NCBI GenBank assembly: GCA_964600045.1 | Contig: CAZRHS010000006.1 | Span: forward strand, 1-45,448 | DNA: 45,448 nt | Direction: 5' to 3' | DNA from: Phil1 sp964600045 | Lineage (GTDB): Bacteria > Bacillota > Clostridia > Christensenellales > CAG-138 | Shown: positions 1 to 8,676 of the stretch, piece after piece | How the letters are laid out: each line of letters opens with the position of its first letter | Numbering within the stretch: position 1 is the stretch's first letter | The notes under the pieces: model-generated | What the model saw: only the letters and a program-made list of their open reading frames with translations | Database searches by the model: none | Told to the model about the DNA's origin: nothing | Position numbers and translations under genes: made by a program

Positions 1-62
1 ATATCAGAAACACGTAAAAGGTAAAAGCAGGAGCGGTATAATCCCGTACACATTTCGTTAAT

Positions 63-91
63 TTGACGCACACTGCTAATTTTGGTAGAAT
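63..91 (+). promoter_or_regulatory. Sigma-A promoter of the S41 protease gene
   Basis: A -35 box TTGACG (63-68) and a -10 box TAGAAT (86-91) are separated by 17 bases, and the ribosome binding site of the next gene follows at 112-119. The TTG of this -35 box could be mistaken for a start codon in the frame of the protease, but it lies upstream of the transcription start. Confidence 0.75.
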
Positions 92-125
92 GTGCGTAAT
101 AATTTGCTTTCAAAGGAGGCAACGC

Positions 126-1349
126 ATGAAGCCAAAGCTTAGAACCGCGCTTTACTTTGCGGGGGCCGTTATAATAGCGGCGCTCATATCCGCGGGCGTT
201 ACCATGCAGCTATATAATCAAAGCCGAAAGGACGTGGTTACTCTTACAACCGAAGAGTATTCATCTCTTACGGATATAATGGCGCTTGACGAGATTATAG
301 ACGACATAGAGAGCGACAGCTTTTATGAATCCCCGTCAAGAGAGGAGCTTATAACCGCGGCGGCAAAGGGAATGGTATCGAGCATAAACGATCCCTACGC
401 CCAGTATTATACCGACGAGGAATATCAGGAATATTTAACGAGCATAAGCGGCTCATACGACGGCATAGGCATTTTGATAGGCCAGCCCACGGAGAGCGGC
501 GCGGAGATTTTGGACGTTTATGAGGATACGCCGGCAAGCGAGGCGGGCCTTCAGACAGGGGATATTATAACGGCTGTTGACGGGCAGAATACCGCCGAAA
601 TGGAGCTTGAGGAAATAAGCACGCTTGTGGTTAACGACGGCACAAAGAGCGTTAAGCTTACAATTCACCGCGAGGGTGAGGAGGACTTTACGGTTGAGGT
701 TACTCCCGCGCGCGTGAACGTGAAGCACGTTGAGCATTTTCTTTATAATTACCATACGGGCTACATTCGCATAAGCATGTTTACCGGAAACTGCGCGGAG
801 GAGTTCCGCGAGGCCGTAAAGGACCTGACGGACAGAAACATGACAAGCCTTGTTATAGACCTTAGGAACAACCCCGGCGGACTTCTTAAGGACGTTGTAA
901 GCATAGCGGACACGCTGCTTGGGGAATGCACGATAGTTACCGTTAAGGACGGCGACGGCAGCGAGGAGGTTTATACATCCAACAAAAAGGGCGTGAGCGT
1001 GCCGATAGCCATAATAGTAAACGAAAACTCGGCCTCCGCAAGCGAGATACTCGCGAGTGCCGTGCAGGATAACGGCGCGGGCGTGGTTGTAGGCATGACC
1101 ACATACGGAAAGGGCGTTGTGCAGAACACAAGGCAGATTACATCAAACGGCGCCTGGCTTAAAATGACCGTAAGCGCATACTACACGCCGAGCGGAGCGA
1201 GCATAGACGGAGTTGGCGTTGTGCCGGACATAGAGGTTGACCTGCCCGAGGAAATGAAGGGCACGGCGATAGACGAGCTTGACCAGGAGCAGGATGCTCA
1301 GCTTTGGGCGGCGCTTGATTACGTGCGCGAGCAGGCGGGAGAGGAGTAA
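126..1349 (+). CDS. S41 family C-terminal processing peptidase (CtpA/CtpB-like)
   Basis: This is a membrane-anchored serine protease of the Tsp/Ctp family, which trims or degrades extracytoplasmic proteins. The 407-residue product starts with a signal-anchor helix (about residues 8-28), followed by a PDZ domain (about 105-195, with the segment EAGLQTGDIITAVDG) and the S41 catalytic domain. The nucleophile should be Ser304 in NENSASASEI and the general base Lys329 in TYGKGVVQ; the 25-residue spacing matches the family. The ATG at 126 was chosen because an AAAGGAGG site lies 6 bases upstream; a longer TTG-started frame from 63 would include the promoter. It is the first gene of the window and is followed by the separate greA promoter. 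Its substrate cannot be told from the sequence; sporulation signalling (CtpB-like) or cell-wall enzyme processing are possibilities. Confidence 0.93.
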   Translation: MKPKLRTALYFAGAVIIAALISAGVTMQLYNQSRKDVVTLTTEEYSSLTDIMALDEIIDDIESDSFYESPSREELITAAAKGMVSSINDPYAQYYTDEEYQEYLTSISGSYDGIGILIGQPTESGAEILDVYEDTPASEAGLQTGDIITAVDGQNTAEMELEEISTLVVNDGTKSVKLTIHREGEEDFTVEVTPARVNVKHVEHFLYNYHTGYIRISMFTGNCAEEFREAVKDLTDRNMTSLVIDLRNNPGGLLKDVVSIADTLLGECTIVTVKDGDGSEEVYTSNKKGVSVPIAIIVNENSASASEILASAVQDNGAGVVVGMTTYGKGVVQNTRQITSNGAWLKMTVSAYYTPSGASIDGVGVVPDIEVDLPEEMKGTAIDELDQEQDAQLWAALDYVREQAGEE

Positions 1350-1365
1350 TAATTGCCCGCGCGCC

Positions 1366-1394
1366 TTGACAAGTTTATTTGGCGCAAATATAAT
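1366..1394 (+). promoter_or_regulatory. Consensus sigma-A promoter of greA-lysS
   Basis: TTGACA (1366-1371), a 17-base spacer and TATAAT (1389-1394) form an exact match to the housekeeping sigma factor consensus. Transcription would begin near 1401, about 90 bases before greA, which implies high constitutive expression of greA and lysS. Confidence 0.9.
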
Positions 1395-1490
1395 TACATA
1401 AAAGTGGGAGCATAGCGCCCTTATTGCCGTGCGCCCATAAAAAACTGAAAAAATAATGCCGCGAAAAGCGGCTTAGCGGAGGAGAAGAAA

Positions 1491-1964
1491 ATGGCTGAAG
1501 TAAGGCTTACCGCCGAAGGCGTTGAAAAGTATGAGAAAAGGTTGGAATACCTTAAAACCACAGCGCGTACCGAGATTGCGGAGCAGATAAAAACGGCGAG
1601 GGCCTTCGGCGACCTGAGTGAAAACGCCGAATACGACGCGGCCAAAATAGAGCAGGGCCGTATTGAATACGAAATACTCGAGATTGAGGCCATGCTCAAG
1701 AACGTGGTGCTCATAGACGAGGACACGCTTAATACCAACGTTGTGGACGTTGGCTCCAACGTTACCGTAAAAATGCTCAGCGCGGGCGGCATGGAAAAGA
1801 CCTTCCAGATAGTCGGCAGCGCGGAGGCGAACCCCTACGAGAGCCGCATTTCAAACGAGTCCCCCGTCGGCAAAACCCTGCTTGGCCACAAGGTTGGCGA
1901 GCTGGTAGAAATTCAGACGCCGGACGGACCGAGCGAATTTGAAATTATTTCCATAGGCAAGTAA
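1491..1964 (+). CDS. greA: Transcription elongation factor GreA
   Basis: GreA rescues backtracked RNA polymerase by stimulating cleavage of the extruded transcript 3' end through the secondary channel. The 157-residue product has the usual family length. The N-terminal coiled coil (about residues 1-75) carries the tip motif GDLSENAEYDAA, whose acidic residues coordinate the catalytic magnesium. The C-terminal FKBP-like domain (about 80-157) includes SPVGKTLLGHKVGE and ends in the typical EIISIGK. A GGAGG site lies just upstream (about 1476-1480). The next gene, lysS, begins 32 bases downstream, and a greA-lysS pairing is common in Firmicutes. Confidence 0.97.
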   Translation: MAEVRLTAEGVEKYEKRLEYLKTTARTEIAEQIKTARAFGDLSENAEYDAAKIEQGRIEYEILEIEAMLKNVVLIDEDTLNTNVVDVGSNVTVKMLSAGGMEKTFQIVGSAEANPYESRISNESPVGKTLLGHKVGELVEIQTPDGPSEFEIISIGK

Positions 1965-1996
1965 AATAAGCCTTAATCGCAGGAGACAGGAGCAAA

Positions 1997-3982
1997 ATGG
2001 AAGAAAACAACACTATCGTTCCGGCTCAGGAGCGCGAACAAACGGCGGAAGAACTGAACGAGCTGCTTCAGATAAGGCGTGACAAGCTTAAGGCGCTGCA
2101 GGAGCGCGGCATGGATCCCTTTGAAATAGTAAGGTTTGACCGCGACACTTACAGCACCGAGATCACGGGAAACTACGAGGCCTACGAGGGCAAAACCGTA
2201 ACCGTGGCGGGCAGAATGATGTCCAAGCGCATAATGGGCAAGGCATCGTTTACCCATATTCTGGACTATAAGGGCGATATTCAGGTATACGTAAAGCGCG
2301 ACGAGGTTGGCGAGGAATCCTATGCCGACTTTAAGACCATGGACATTGGCGACATAATAGGCGTTACCGGTACCGTGTTCAAAACCCGCACAGGCGAGGT
2401 ATCCATTCATGCGACAAGCGTAACGCTGCTTTCAAAGTCCCTGCGTCCGCTGCCCGAAAAGTTCCACGGCCTTAAGGATCAGGAGCTTAGGTATCGCCAG
2501 CGCAGCGTTGACCTTATAATGAATCCGGAGGTCAGGAACACGTTTATAAAGCGCGCCAAGATAGAGGCCGAGATTCGCAGGCGCCTTAACGAGCTTGACT
2601 TTATAGAGGTTGAAACCCCGGTTCTGAACTCCGCCGCTTCCGGCGCGAGCGCAAGGCCGTTCATAACGCACCACAACACGCTTGATATAGATATGTACCT
2701 TCGCATTGCAACGGAGCTGCATCTTAAGCGCTGCATAGTGGGCGGGCTTGAAAGGGTTTATGAAATAGGCCGTCTTTTCCGCAACGAGGGCATGGACGCC
2801 ACTCATAACCCGGAGTTTACCACAATTGAAATATATCAGGCGTACACCGATTATAACGGCATGATGGAGCTGTGCGAGGACCTTTTCTCCCGCTGCTGCA
2901 TGCTTGTAAACGGCACCACAAAGATTAAATACGCCGATTACGAAATAGACCTTACGCCGCCGTTCGCAAGGCTTACAATGAACGATGCCGTAAAGCAATA
3001 CGCCAACGCGGACTTTTTGGGCTGCGAAACCGACGAGCAGGCGCGTGAGCTTGCAAAGAGCATAAAGCTGCCCTTTGACGATAAGACCGCTACCAAGGGC
3101 AAACTCCTGGCGCTTGCGTTTGACGAGTTTGTTGAGGATAAGCTCATTCAGCCCACATTCGTAATAGACTACCCTGTTGAAAATTCCCCGCTTTCAAAGC
3201 GCAAGAAGAACAACAAGGCTCTTACGGACCGCTTTGAGCTGTTTATAGCCGGCCATGAATACGCCAACGCTTTCAGCGAGCTGAACGACCCCATAGACCA
3301 GCGCGGCCGCTTTGTGCAGCAGGCCATGGAGCGCGCCAAGGGCGACGACGAGGCCATGATGATAGACGAGGACTTCTGCCAGGCACTTGAATACGGCATG
3401 CCTCCCACGGGCGGCATAGGCATAGGTATAGACCGCCTTGTAATGCTCTTGACCGGCGAAACCAGCATACGCGACGTGCTGCTTTTCCCGACGATGAAGC
3501 CGCTTGACTCTGAAAAGAAGGCCAAGAAGAGCGAAGAAGTAGCCAAGGAAGGTATCATCGGCGGCGCCGAAACCGAGGTTAAGGTTGAAATTAAGGACGA
3601 GCCTATCGATTTCTCAAATGTGCAGATAGAGCCTCTGTTTGCGGACAGCGTTGATTTTGAAACCTTCTCAAAGAGCGATTTCAGAGCCGTAAAGGTTAAA
3701 GCCTGCGAGGCCGTGAAGAAGTCCAAAAAACTCTTGAAGTTCACCCTTGATGACGGCACGGGCACGGACCGCGTTATACTTTCCGGCATTCACGCTTACT
3801 ATGAGCCCGAAGAACTGGTCGGCAAAACGCTTATCGCCATTACCAACCTGCCCCCCAGAGCCATGATGGGCATAGAGAGCTGCGGCATGCTGCTCAGCGC
3901 CATTCATCATGAAAACGGTGAGGAAAAGCTTCATCTGCTGATGGTGGATAACCATATCCCCGCCGGCGCGAAGCTGTATTAA
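1997..3982 (+). CDS. lysS: Lysyl-tRNA synthetase (class II) with a C-terminal Trbp111-like tRNA-binding domain
   Basis: The enzyme charges tRNA-Lys with lysine using ATP. The 661-residue product has an N-terminal OB-fold anticodon-binding domain (about residues 60-165) and a class II catalytic core to about residue 505. Motif 2 is visible around RLFRNEGMDATHNPEFTT and motif 3 around GIGIGIDRLVMLLTGETS. Ordinary bacterial LysRS is about 500 residues. Here a charged linker (about 505-550) leads to a C-terminal domain of about 110 residues that resembles the EMAPII/Trbp111 module found at the end of many MetRS proteins, with KLLKFTLDDG and PPRAMMGIESCGMLL as landmarks. The extra domain probably increases general tRNA affinity. 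The gene follows greA under the same promoter and ends at a hairpin terminator. Confidence 0.96.
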   Translation: MEENNTIVPAQEREQTAEELNELLQIRRDKLKALQERGMDPFEIVRFDRDTYSTEITGNYEAYEGKTVTVAGRMMSKRIMGKASFTHILDYKGDIQVYVKRDEVGEESYADFKTMDIGDIIGVTGTVFKTRTGEVSIHATSVTLLSKSLRPLPEKFHGLKDQELRYRQRSVDLIMNPEVRNTFIKRAKIEAEIRRRLNELDFIEVETPVLNSAASGASARPFITHHNTLDIDMYLRIATELHLKRCIVGGLERVYEIGRLFRNEGMDATHNPEFTTIEIYQAYTDYNGMMELCEDLFSRCCMLVNGTTKIKYADYEIDLTPPFARLTMNDAVKQYANADFLGCETDEQARELAKSIKLPFDDKTATKGKLLALAFDEFVEDKLIQPTFVIDYPVENSPLSKRKKNNKALTDRFELFIAGHEYANAFSELNDPIDQRGRFVQQAMERAKGDDEAMMIDEDFCQALEYGMPPTGGIGIGIDRLVMLLTGETSIRDVLLFPTMKPLDSEKKAKKSEEVAKEGIIGGAETEVKVEIKDEPIDFSNVQIEPLFADSVDFETFSKSDFRAVKVKACEAVKKSKKLLKFTLDDGTGTDRVILSGIHAYYEPEELVGKTLIAITNLPPRAMMGIESCGMLLSAIHHENGEEKLHLLMVDNHIPAGAKLY

Positions 3983-4023
3983 AAGCGCGGAACCAAGCCG
4001 CAAAATAATGCAAAAATGATATT

Positions 4024-4052
4024 CAGCCCTGCGGAACAATCCCGCGGGGCTG
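4024..4052 (+). terminator. Probable terminator after lysS
   Basis: An 11-base-pair stem (4024-4034 with 4042-4052, one G-T pair) closes a 7-base loop. The following tract ATTTGAT is only moderately T-rich, so termination may be incomplete. It lies 41 bases after the lysS stop. Confidence 0.6.
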
Positions 4053-4218
4053 ATTTGATAAATCAACAGAAATAGGTTTCAGTGCTGTTCAGCTAAGCGT
4101 TTGCTTCCTGTATCATTAAGCCATCATCGGAGGATATTTTATAATACTCAGCCGGATGAAGGGGAGAGTTGCCAAATGCCGCTGCAACTCATTCCCGGCC
4201 CTGATTACGCTTCTTTGA
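4053..4218. other. Intergenic region between convergent lysS and hisIE
   Basis: The region separates two convergent operons. It holds a 7-base-pair inverted repeat (GAGTTGC at 4166-4172, GCAACTC at 4184-4190) just downstream of hisIE on the minus strand, but no T-tract follows it, so it is a weak candidate for the end of the his operon. No gene with a ribosome binding site was found. Confidence 0.4.
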
Positions 4219-4872
4219 TTATTTGCCTGTCATTTTTTCCTGCTTCACTTTGTGGTCTATAACATGGCGCGATGCAAGTTCTTTTATGATATCGTCCGTT
4301 GAAATGCCCATTTGAACCATAAGCACCAGCACATGATAAACAAGATCCGAGATTTCGTAAATCGTCTCCGCCTTGTCGCCCGCTTTGCCGGCTATTATTA
4401 CCTCTGTGCTTTCTTCACCGACTTTTTTGAGTATTTTATCTATGCCCTTTTCAAAAAGGTAAGTTGTGTATGATCCTTCCTTCTTTTCCGTGCGCCGCCC
4501 CTCGATAAGGCGCATAAGGCCTTCTATTGAAAATTGCTCTTCATTGTTTTCGGATGCCCACAGGGAATTGAAAAAACAGCTGTCCGCACCTGTGTGGCAA
4601 GCGGGACCCTCTTTTTCAACATACACCGTAAGGGCGTCAAAATCGCAATCGGCATCAATTCGCACTATATGCTGCACATTTCCGGAGGTTTCACCCTTTC
4701 TCCAAAGCTCCTGCCTTGAACGGGACCAGAAGCAGGTTCGTCCTTCTTTAATGCTTATTTCAAGGCTTTCTTTGTTCATGTACGCAAGCGTAAGAACCTT
4801 TCCGGTCGTGTTGTCGACAACTATTGCCGGAATCAGTCCCTTTTCATCGAATTTAAGCTTTTCTATATCCAT
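4219..4872 (-). CDS. hisIE: Bifunctional phosphoribosyl-AMP cyclohydrolase / phosphoribosyl-ATP pyrophosphatase
   Basis: The protein catalyses the second and third steps of histidine synthesis: hydrolysis of phosphoribosyl-ATP to the AMP form (HisE) and opening of its purine ring (HisI). The 217 residues divide into an N-terminal cyclohydrolase domain (about 1-108), with RTCFWSRSRQELWRKGETSG and metal-binding Asp and Cys residues in DADCDFD and GPACHTG, and a C-terminal helical pyrophosphatase domain (about 115-205) with KKVGEESTEVIIAGK. It is the last gene of the his operon and starts 16 bases after hisF, preceded by AAAGGA. The fusion order is the usual bacterial one and nothing is missing. 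Confidence 0.97.
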   Translation of the reverse strand: MDIEKLKFDEKGLIPAIVVDNTTGKVLTLAYMNKESLEISIKEGRTCFWSRSRQELWRKGETSGNVQHIVRIDADCDFDALTVYVEKEGPACHTGADSCFFNSLWASENNEEQFSIEGLMRLIEGRRTEKKEGSYTTYLFEKGIDKILKKVGEESTEVIIAGKAGDKAETIYEISDLVYHVLVLMVQMGISTDDIIKELASRHVIDHKVKQEKMTGK

Positions 4873-4888
4873 TTTGCAAATCCTTTCT

Positions 4889-5647
4889 TCACAGCCTAAC
4901 GTTTATTCCGTCCGCGGCAAGCTTTCTTTTAAGCTCCTTTATATCAATCTGCCCGTAATGAAAAACGGAAGCGGCAAGCCCCGCGTCTACTTTCGGCAGG
5001 CTTAGGAACAAATCCGTAAAGTCTTCTGCCGACCCGGCACCGCCCGATGCGATTATCGGCACATCCACGGCATCACAAACGGCGGACAGCATTTCCTTGT
5101 CAAATCCCTTTTTTACTCCGTCGGTATCTATGCTGTTCAGCACAATTTCTCCGGCGCCGGCATCAACGCCTTTTTTGATCCATTCAATTGCGTCCATGCC
5201 GGTGTTTTCCCGCCCGCCTTTTGCGAAAACGGTATATTTTCCGTTAACCCGCTTTGCGTCCACAGAGAGCACAACGCATTGATCTCCGTACTTTTTTGCG
5301 GCTTTTCCGATAAGTGACGGGTCTTTTATCGCTCCTGAGTTTACGCTTACCTTGTCCGCGCCGCATTTAAGAACCCTGTCGAAATCCTCAACCGTGTTTA
5401 TGCCGCCGCCTACCGTTAATGGAACAAATATGCTTTCGGCAACCCTGCAAAGAATGTCGGTAAACAGCTTTCTTCCCTCCGCGGATGCCGTTATGTCATA
5501 AAAAACCAATTCATCCGCGCCGCTGCTGCTGTAAAAGTGCGCAAGCTCAACCGGATCGGATACATCGGCAAGTCCCTTAAAATTTGTTCCTTTTACCACT
5601 CTTCCGTCTTTTACGTCAAGACATGGAATAATTCTTTTCGTTATCAT
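4889..5647 (-). CDS. hisF: Imidazole glycerol phosphate synthase cyclase subunit HisF
   Basis: HisF uses ammonia supplied by HisH to convert PRFAR into imidazole glycerol phosphate and AICAR, which feeds purine synthesis. The 252-residue product is a (beta/alpha)8 barrel of standard length. The N-terminal motif IIPCLDVKDGRVVKG contains the catalytic Asp11, and the second catalytic aspartate lies in VVLSVDAKRV. The phosphate-binding glycine loops are TVGGGI and IIASGGAG. The gene lies between hisA (11 bases upstream) and hisIE. It works as a heterodimer with the hisH product of the same operon. Confidence 0.98.
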   Translation of the reverse strand: MITKRIIPCLDVKDGRVVKGTNFKGLADVSDPVELAHFYSSSGADELVFYDITASAEGRKLFTDILCRVAESIFVPLTVGGGINTVEDFDRVLKCGADKVSVNSGAIKDPSLIGKAAKKYGDQCVVLSVDAKRVNGKYTVFAKGGRENTGMDAIEWIKKGVDAGAGEIVLNSIDTDGVKKGFDKEMLSAVCDAVDVPIIASGGAGSAEDFTDLFLSLPKVDAGLAASVFHYGQIDIKELKRKLAADGINVRL

Positions 5648-5658
5648 TTTGACCTCTT

Positions 5659-6381
5659 TCAGATTTCTCCGCGGCCTATTTTTACCGCCTCCGCAAGATT
5701 TATTGCGCCTGTGTACAGCGCCTTGCCTATTATGGCGCCCGAAACGCCGATTCCTTTAAGCGTTCTTACGTCCTCAACGGTAGTAACGCCGCCAGATGCT
5801 ATTATTTCCATGCTGTATTTTTTGCAAAGTCCGCCGTAAAGCTCGGTGTTTGTACCGGACAGCATGCCGTCCTTTGAAATATCGGTGCATATAACGGCGC
5901 CAATGCCGATTTTATCAAGATAATTAAAGAAATCTTCTCCCGTTATGCCGCTTTTTTCCTTCCATCCCCTTATGGCAACCATGCCGTCCTTTAGGTCAAC
6001 GCCCACTGCCAGCCGGTTACCGTATCTTGCGCTCATGCGCTCCAGAAAATCGCGGTCCGTCACGGCGGCTGTACCTATAATCACACGGCTTACGCCTATG
6101 CCAAGATATTTTTTTATTGTATCCTCGCTTCGTATGCCGCCGCCGACTTCAACATTTAGCGGGCAGCTCTTAACAAGCTCTGCCACGGTATCAATGTTAG
6201 GCGTTGTTCCGTTTTCCGCGCCTTCAAGATCCACGGTGTGCAGCCACTTGGCACCGGCGGAAGCAAACCCGCCGGCAATCTCAACGGGATTGTCGCTGTA
6301 TACCGTCATTTGGGAATAGTCTCCACGAACAAGCCTTACGACCTTTTTATCGTACAGGTCAATTGCAGGCAGAATATTCAT
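5659..6381 (-). CDS. hisA: Phosphoribosylformimino-5-aminoimidazole carboxamide ribotide isomerase HisA
   Basis: HisA carries out the Amadori-type isomerisation of ProFAR to PRFAR, the fourth step of the pathway. The 240-residue barrel is homologous to HisF. Asp8 in ILPAIDLYDKKVVRL and the aspartate of AVGVDLKDG are the expected catalytic pair, and the phosphate loops are VEVGGGIRS and IIASGGV. An AAGGAG site precedes the ATG at 6381. The gene starts 17 bases after hisH ends and is followed 11 bases later by hisF, consistent with one transcript. Confidence 0.98.
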   Translation of the reverse strand: MNILPAIDLYDKKVVRLVRGDYSQMTVYSDNPVEIAGGFASAGAKWLHTVDLEGAENGTTPNIDTVAELVKSCPLNVEVGGGIRSEDTIKKYLGIGVSRVIIGTAAVTDRDFLERMSARYGNRLAVGVDLKDGMVAIRGWKEKSGITGEDFFNYLDKIGIGAVICTDISKDGMLSGTNTELYGGLCKKYSMEIIASGGVTTVEDVRTLKGIGVSGAIIGKALYTGAINLAEAVKIGRGEI

Positions 6382-6398
6382 TGTAGATCTCCTTAATT

Positions 6399-7016
6399 TT
6401 ATATTTCGGCAAATGCTTTAAGTATTTTTAGGCCCACGTCTCCGCTTTTTTCCGGATGAAACTGCGTGCCGAACACGTTGCCCTTTTCAGCCGATGCTGT
6501 TACAGGGAAACCGTAATCCGCCGTGGCGCTTACGCAGCTGCCGCAGTCGGCTGCATAGAAGGAATGAACAAAATATACGTAGTCGCCATCGTTTGTATAT
6601 TTGTAAAGCCGGCTTTTTTCTTTATCTTTAGGAAAATTCAGCGCGTTCCATCCCATGTGCGGCACCTTGTAACTGTCGGGAAGCTTTTCCCTTAATGAGC
6701 AAACACGCCCCGGAATAAGCCCAAGCCCCTTGTGGCAGCCGTATTCAAGGCCTTCATCAAACAGCAGCTGCATACCAAGGCAAATCCCCAGTATCGGCTT
6801 GCCGCGGGCGGCCTCTTCCTTTATGTATTCGTCCATGCCGCATAGGCGAAGCTTATCCGCCGCGTCACCAAAGGCACCCACGCCGGGAAGTATAATCCTT
6901 TCACACGCGCTTAACTCGTCCCTGTCCCCCGAAACCACCGTGTCAAAGCCTATCGCTTTTATGGAGCTTTTAAGGGAAAAAAGATTGCCTACGCCGTAAT
7001 CAACTATACCTATCAT
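6399..7016 (-). CDS. hisH: Imidazole glycerol phosphate synthase glutaminase subunit HisH
   Basis: HisH hydrolyses glutamine and channels the ammonia to HisF. It is a class I glutamine amidotransferase with the nucleophile Cys79 in GICLGMQ and the catalytic His-Glu pair in QFHPEKSG near the C-terminus. The oxyanion region is GVGAFGDA. The ATG at 7016 was preferred because AGGAG lies 7 bases upstream; it overlaps the hisB stop by one base (TGATG). A GTG at 7019 is a possible alternative that would add one residue. The product is 205 residues, normal for the family. Confidence 0.97.
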   Translation of the reverse strand: MIGIVDYGVGNLFSLKSSIKAIGFDTVVSGDRDELSACERIILPGVGAFGDAADKLRLCGMDEYIKEEAARGKPILGICLGMQLLFDEGLEYGCHKGLGLIPGRVCSLREKLPDSYKVPHMGWNALNFPKDKEKSRLYKYTNDGDYVYFVHSFYAADCGSCVSATADYGFPVTASAEKGNVFGTQFHPEKSGDVGLKILKAFAEI

Positions 7017-7603
7017 CACAGTACTCCTTTTGTTGAGGGAATTTCGCCTGCATATTTAGCGTCGATATCACAGGCAGAGCCCAATGTGCGCCCCAGCGCC
7101 TTGAATACCGCTTCAATTATGTGATGCGTATTTTTTCCCTCAAGCTGGCGCACGTGCAGCGTAACCCCGGCTTCTCTTACAAATGCGGCAAGAAATTCTT
7201 CACAAAGCTCCGTATCAAAGTCCCCAACCTTTTGACTGGGAAGCTCCAGCCTGCACCCAAGAAAAGACCGGCCGGAAATATCAACCGCGCACATAACAAG
7301 CGCCTCATCCATCGGAAGAACAATATCCGAATATCGGCGAATGCCGCGCATGTCCCCAAGTGCCGCCCTGAACGCTTTTCCAAGGCAAATGGCTATATCT
7401 TCGGTGGAGTGATGAAAATCAACCCTCGTGTCGCCCTTGCAGCTGATATTCAAATCAAAGCGGGAGTGGGCGGAAAAAAGCGTAAGCATGTGGTCAAGAA
7501 AACCGATGCCCGTATCTATGCTGCTCTTTCCGGTTCCGTCAAGATTTATATAAAGCGAAACGTCCGTTTCCGCTGTCTTGCGCTGTATGTTACCCGTTCT
7601 CAC
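7016..7603 (-). CDS. hisB: Imidazoleglycerol-phosphate dehydratase HisB (monofunctional)
   Basis: The enzyme dehydrates imidazole glycerol phosphate to imidazole acetol phosphate. The 195-residue product contains only the dehydratase domain; the manganese-binding motifs HHSTEDIAI and THHIIEA are both present, one in each half of the internally duplicated fold. It lacks the N-terminal HAD phosphatase domain found in the long enterobacterial HisB, so histidinol phosphate must be dephosphorylated by another protein. The gene lies 14 bases after hisC and is translationally coupled to hisH. Confidence 0.98.
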   Translation of the reverse strand: MRTGNIQRKTAETDVSLYINLDGTGKSSIDTGIGFLDHMLTLFSAHSRFDLNISCKGDTRVDFHHSTEDIAICLGKAFRAALGDMRGIRRYSDIVLPMDEALVMCAVDISGRSFLGCRLELPSQKVGDFDTELCEEFLAAFVREAGVTLHVRQLEGKNTHHIIEAVFKALGRTLGSACDIDAKYAGEIPSTKGVL

Positions 7604-7617
7604 GATAAAATCCTCCT

Positions 7618-8676
7618 TCAGCCGATTATCTCGTCAATTGCGGCAAGCAGTTTGTCCATCTGCTCAATCGTACCTATTGTAATCCGCAGATAGTCCTTTA
7701 TGCGTTCCTTTGAAAAGTGGCGAACAAGCACACCCTTTTGACGAAGCCTGTTATACAACTCCTCGCCGTCGTATCCGGGCTTTTTTGCGAATACAAAGTT
7801 AGCTACCGAATCGGTAACGATAAAGCCCCTGTCTTTAAGCTGCTTAGTTGTATATTCCCTTGCTTTGATTATGCTGTTTACGCACGATTCAAAGTATGCC
7901 GCATCATCAAGGCAGGCAATGCCGGCCGCCTGAGTAAGCGTGTTTATGTCATAGGGATTGGTGGAATACTTTATTTTTTCAAGGTCGCGTATAAGCTCCG
8001 GATTTGCCATGGCAAAGCCCAGGCGGGCGCCCGCCATTGAACGCGATTTTGAAAAAGTTCTAACAACAAGCAGATTGTCGTATTCACTTATAAGGGAAAG
8101 TGCCGATTTGCCGCCGAAATCAACATACGCTTCATCCGCTATTATAACGCTGTCGCGGTTTGTTTCGAGAATGCGCCTTAAATCATCCTGCTCAATCGGC
8201 AGTCCGGTGGGTGCGTTCGGGTTTGCTATAACGGCGTTCATGCCCAGGTTTTCAAACGCTTCACAGTTAAGCTTAAAATCATCCTTTAACGGAATTATTT
8301 TTGTTTTTACTCCGTAAAGCTCGGCGAATACGGAATAAAACCCGTATGTTATATCGGCAAACGCCATTCCTCTGCCGCCGTCGCAAAACGCGAGAAAGGC
8401 AAAATTAAGTATATCGTCCGAACCGTTTGATATGAATATGTTCTCGCTCTTCAGGTTATAAACCTTTGCAAGCTTTTCCTTCAAAGCGGTGCAGGTGGGG
8501 TCGGGATAAAGATTCAAAAGCGATGCTTTATTTCCGCTTACGGCATTTATTACGCCCGGGCACGGCGGGAAGGGGGACTCGTTTGTGTTCAGCTTTATGT
8601 ATTTTTTGTCCCTCGGCTGTTCGCCGGGAACATAGGCCTCCATTTCATCAAGGCGTTTGCTTAAAAATCGGCTCAC
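7618..8676 (-). CDS. hisC: Histidinol-phosphate aminotransferase
   Basis: HisC transfers an amino group from glutamate to imidazole acetol phosphate, giving histidinol phosphate. The 352-residue protein is a fold type I PLP enzyme. The PLP-binding lysine is expected in RTFSKSRSMAGARLGF, and the pocket residues YVDFGG and NPNAPTG are visible. The start is a GTG at 8676 that overlaps the hisD stop (GTGA), with GAGGGAGA upstream, indicating translational coupling. Length and motif order are standard. Confidence 0.97.
   Translation of the reverse strand: MSRFLSKRLDEMEAYVPGEQPRDKKYIKLNTNESPFPPCPGVINAVSGNKASLLNLYPDPTCTALKEKLAKVYNLKSENIFISNGSDDILNFAFLAFCDGGRGMAFADITYGFYSVFAELYGVKTKIIPLKDDFKLNCEAFENLGMNAVIANPNAPTGLPIEQDDLRRILETNRDSVIIADEAYVDFGGKSALSLISEYDNLLVVRTFSKSRSMAGARLGFAMANPELIRDLEKIKYSTNPYDINTLTQAAGIACLDDAAYFESCVNSIIKAREYTTKQLKDRGFIVTDSVANFVFAKKPGYDGEELYNRLRQKGVLVRHFSKERIKDYLRITIGTIEQMDKLLAAIDEIIG

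Noticed and set aside
63..125. N-terminal extension of the S41 protease from a TTG
   Set aside because: The TTG forms the -35 box of the promoter, and a strong ribosome binding site precedes the ATG at 126.
4156..4218. Possible 20-codon plus-strand mini-gene between lysS and hisIE
   Set aside because: It has no ribosome binding site at a usable distance, and the region contains a hairpin that better explains the sequence pattern.
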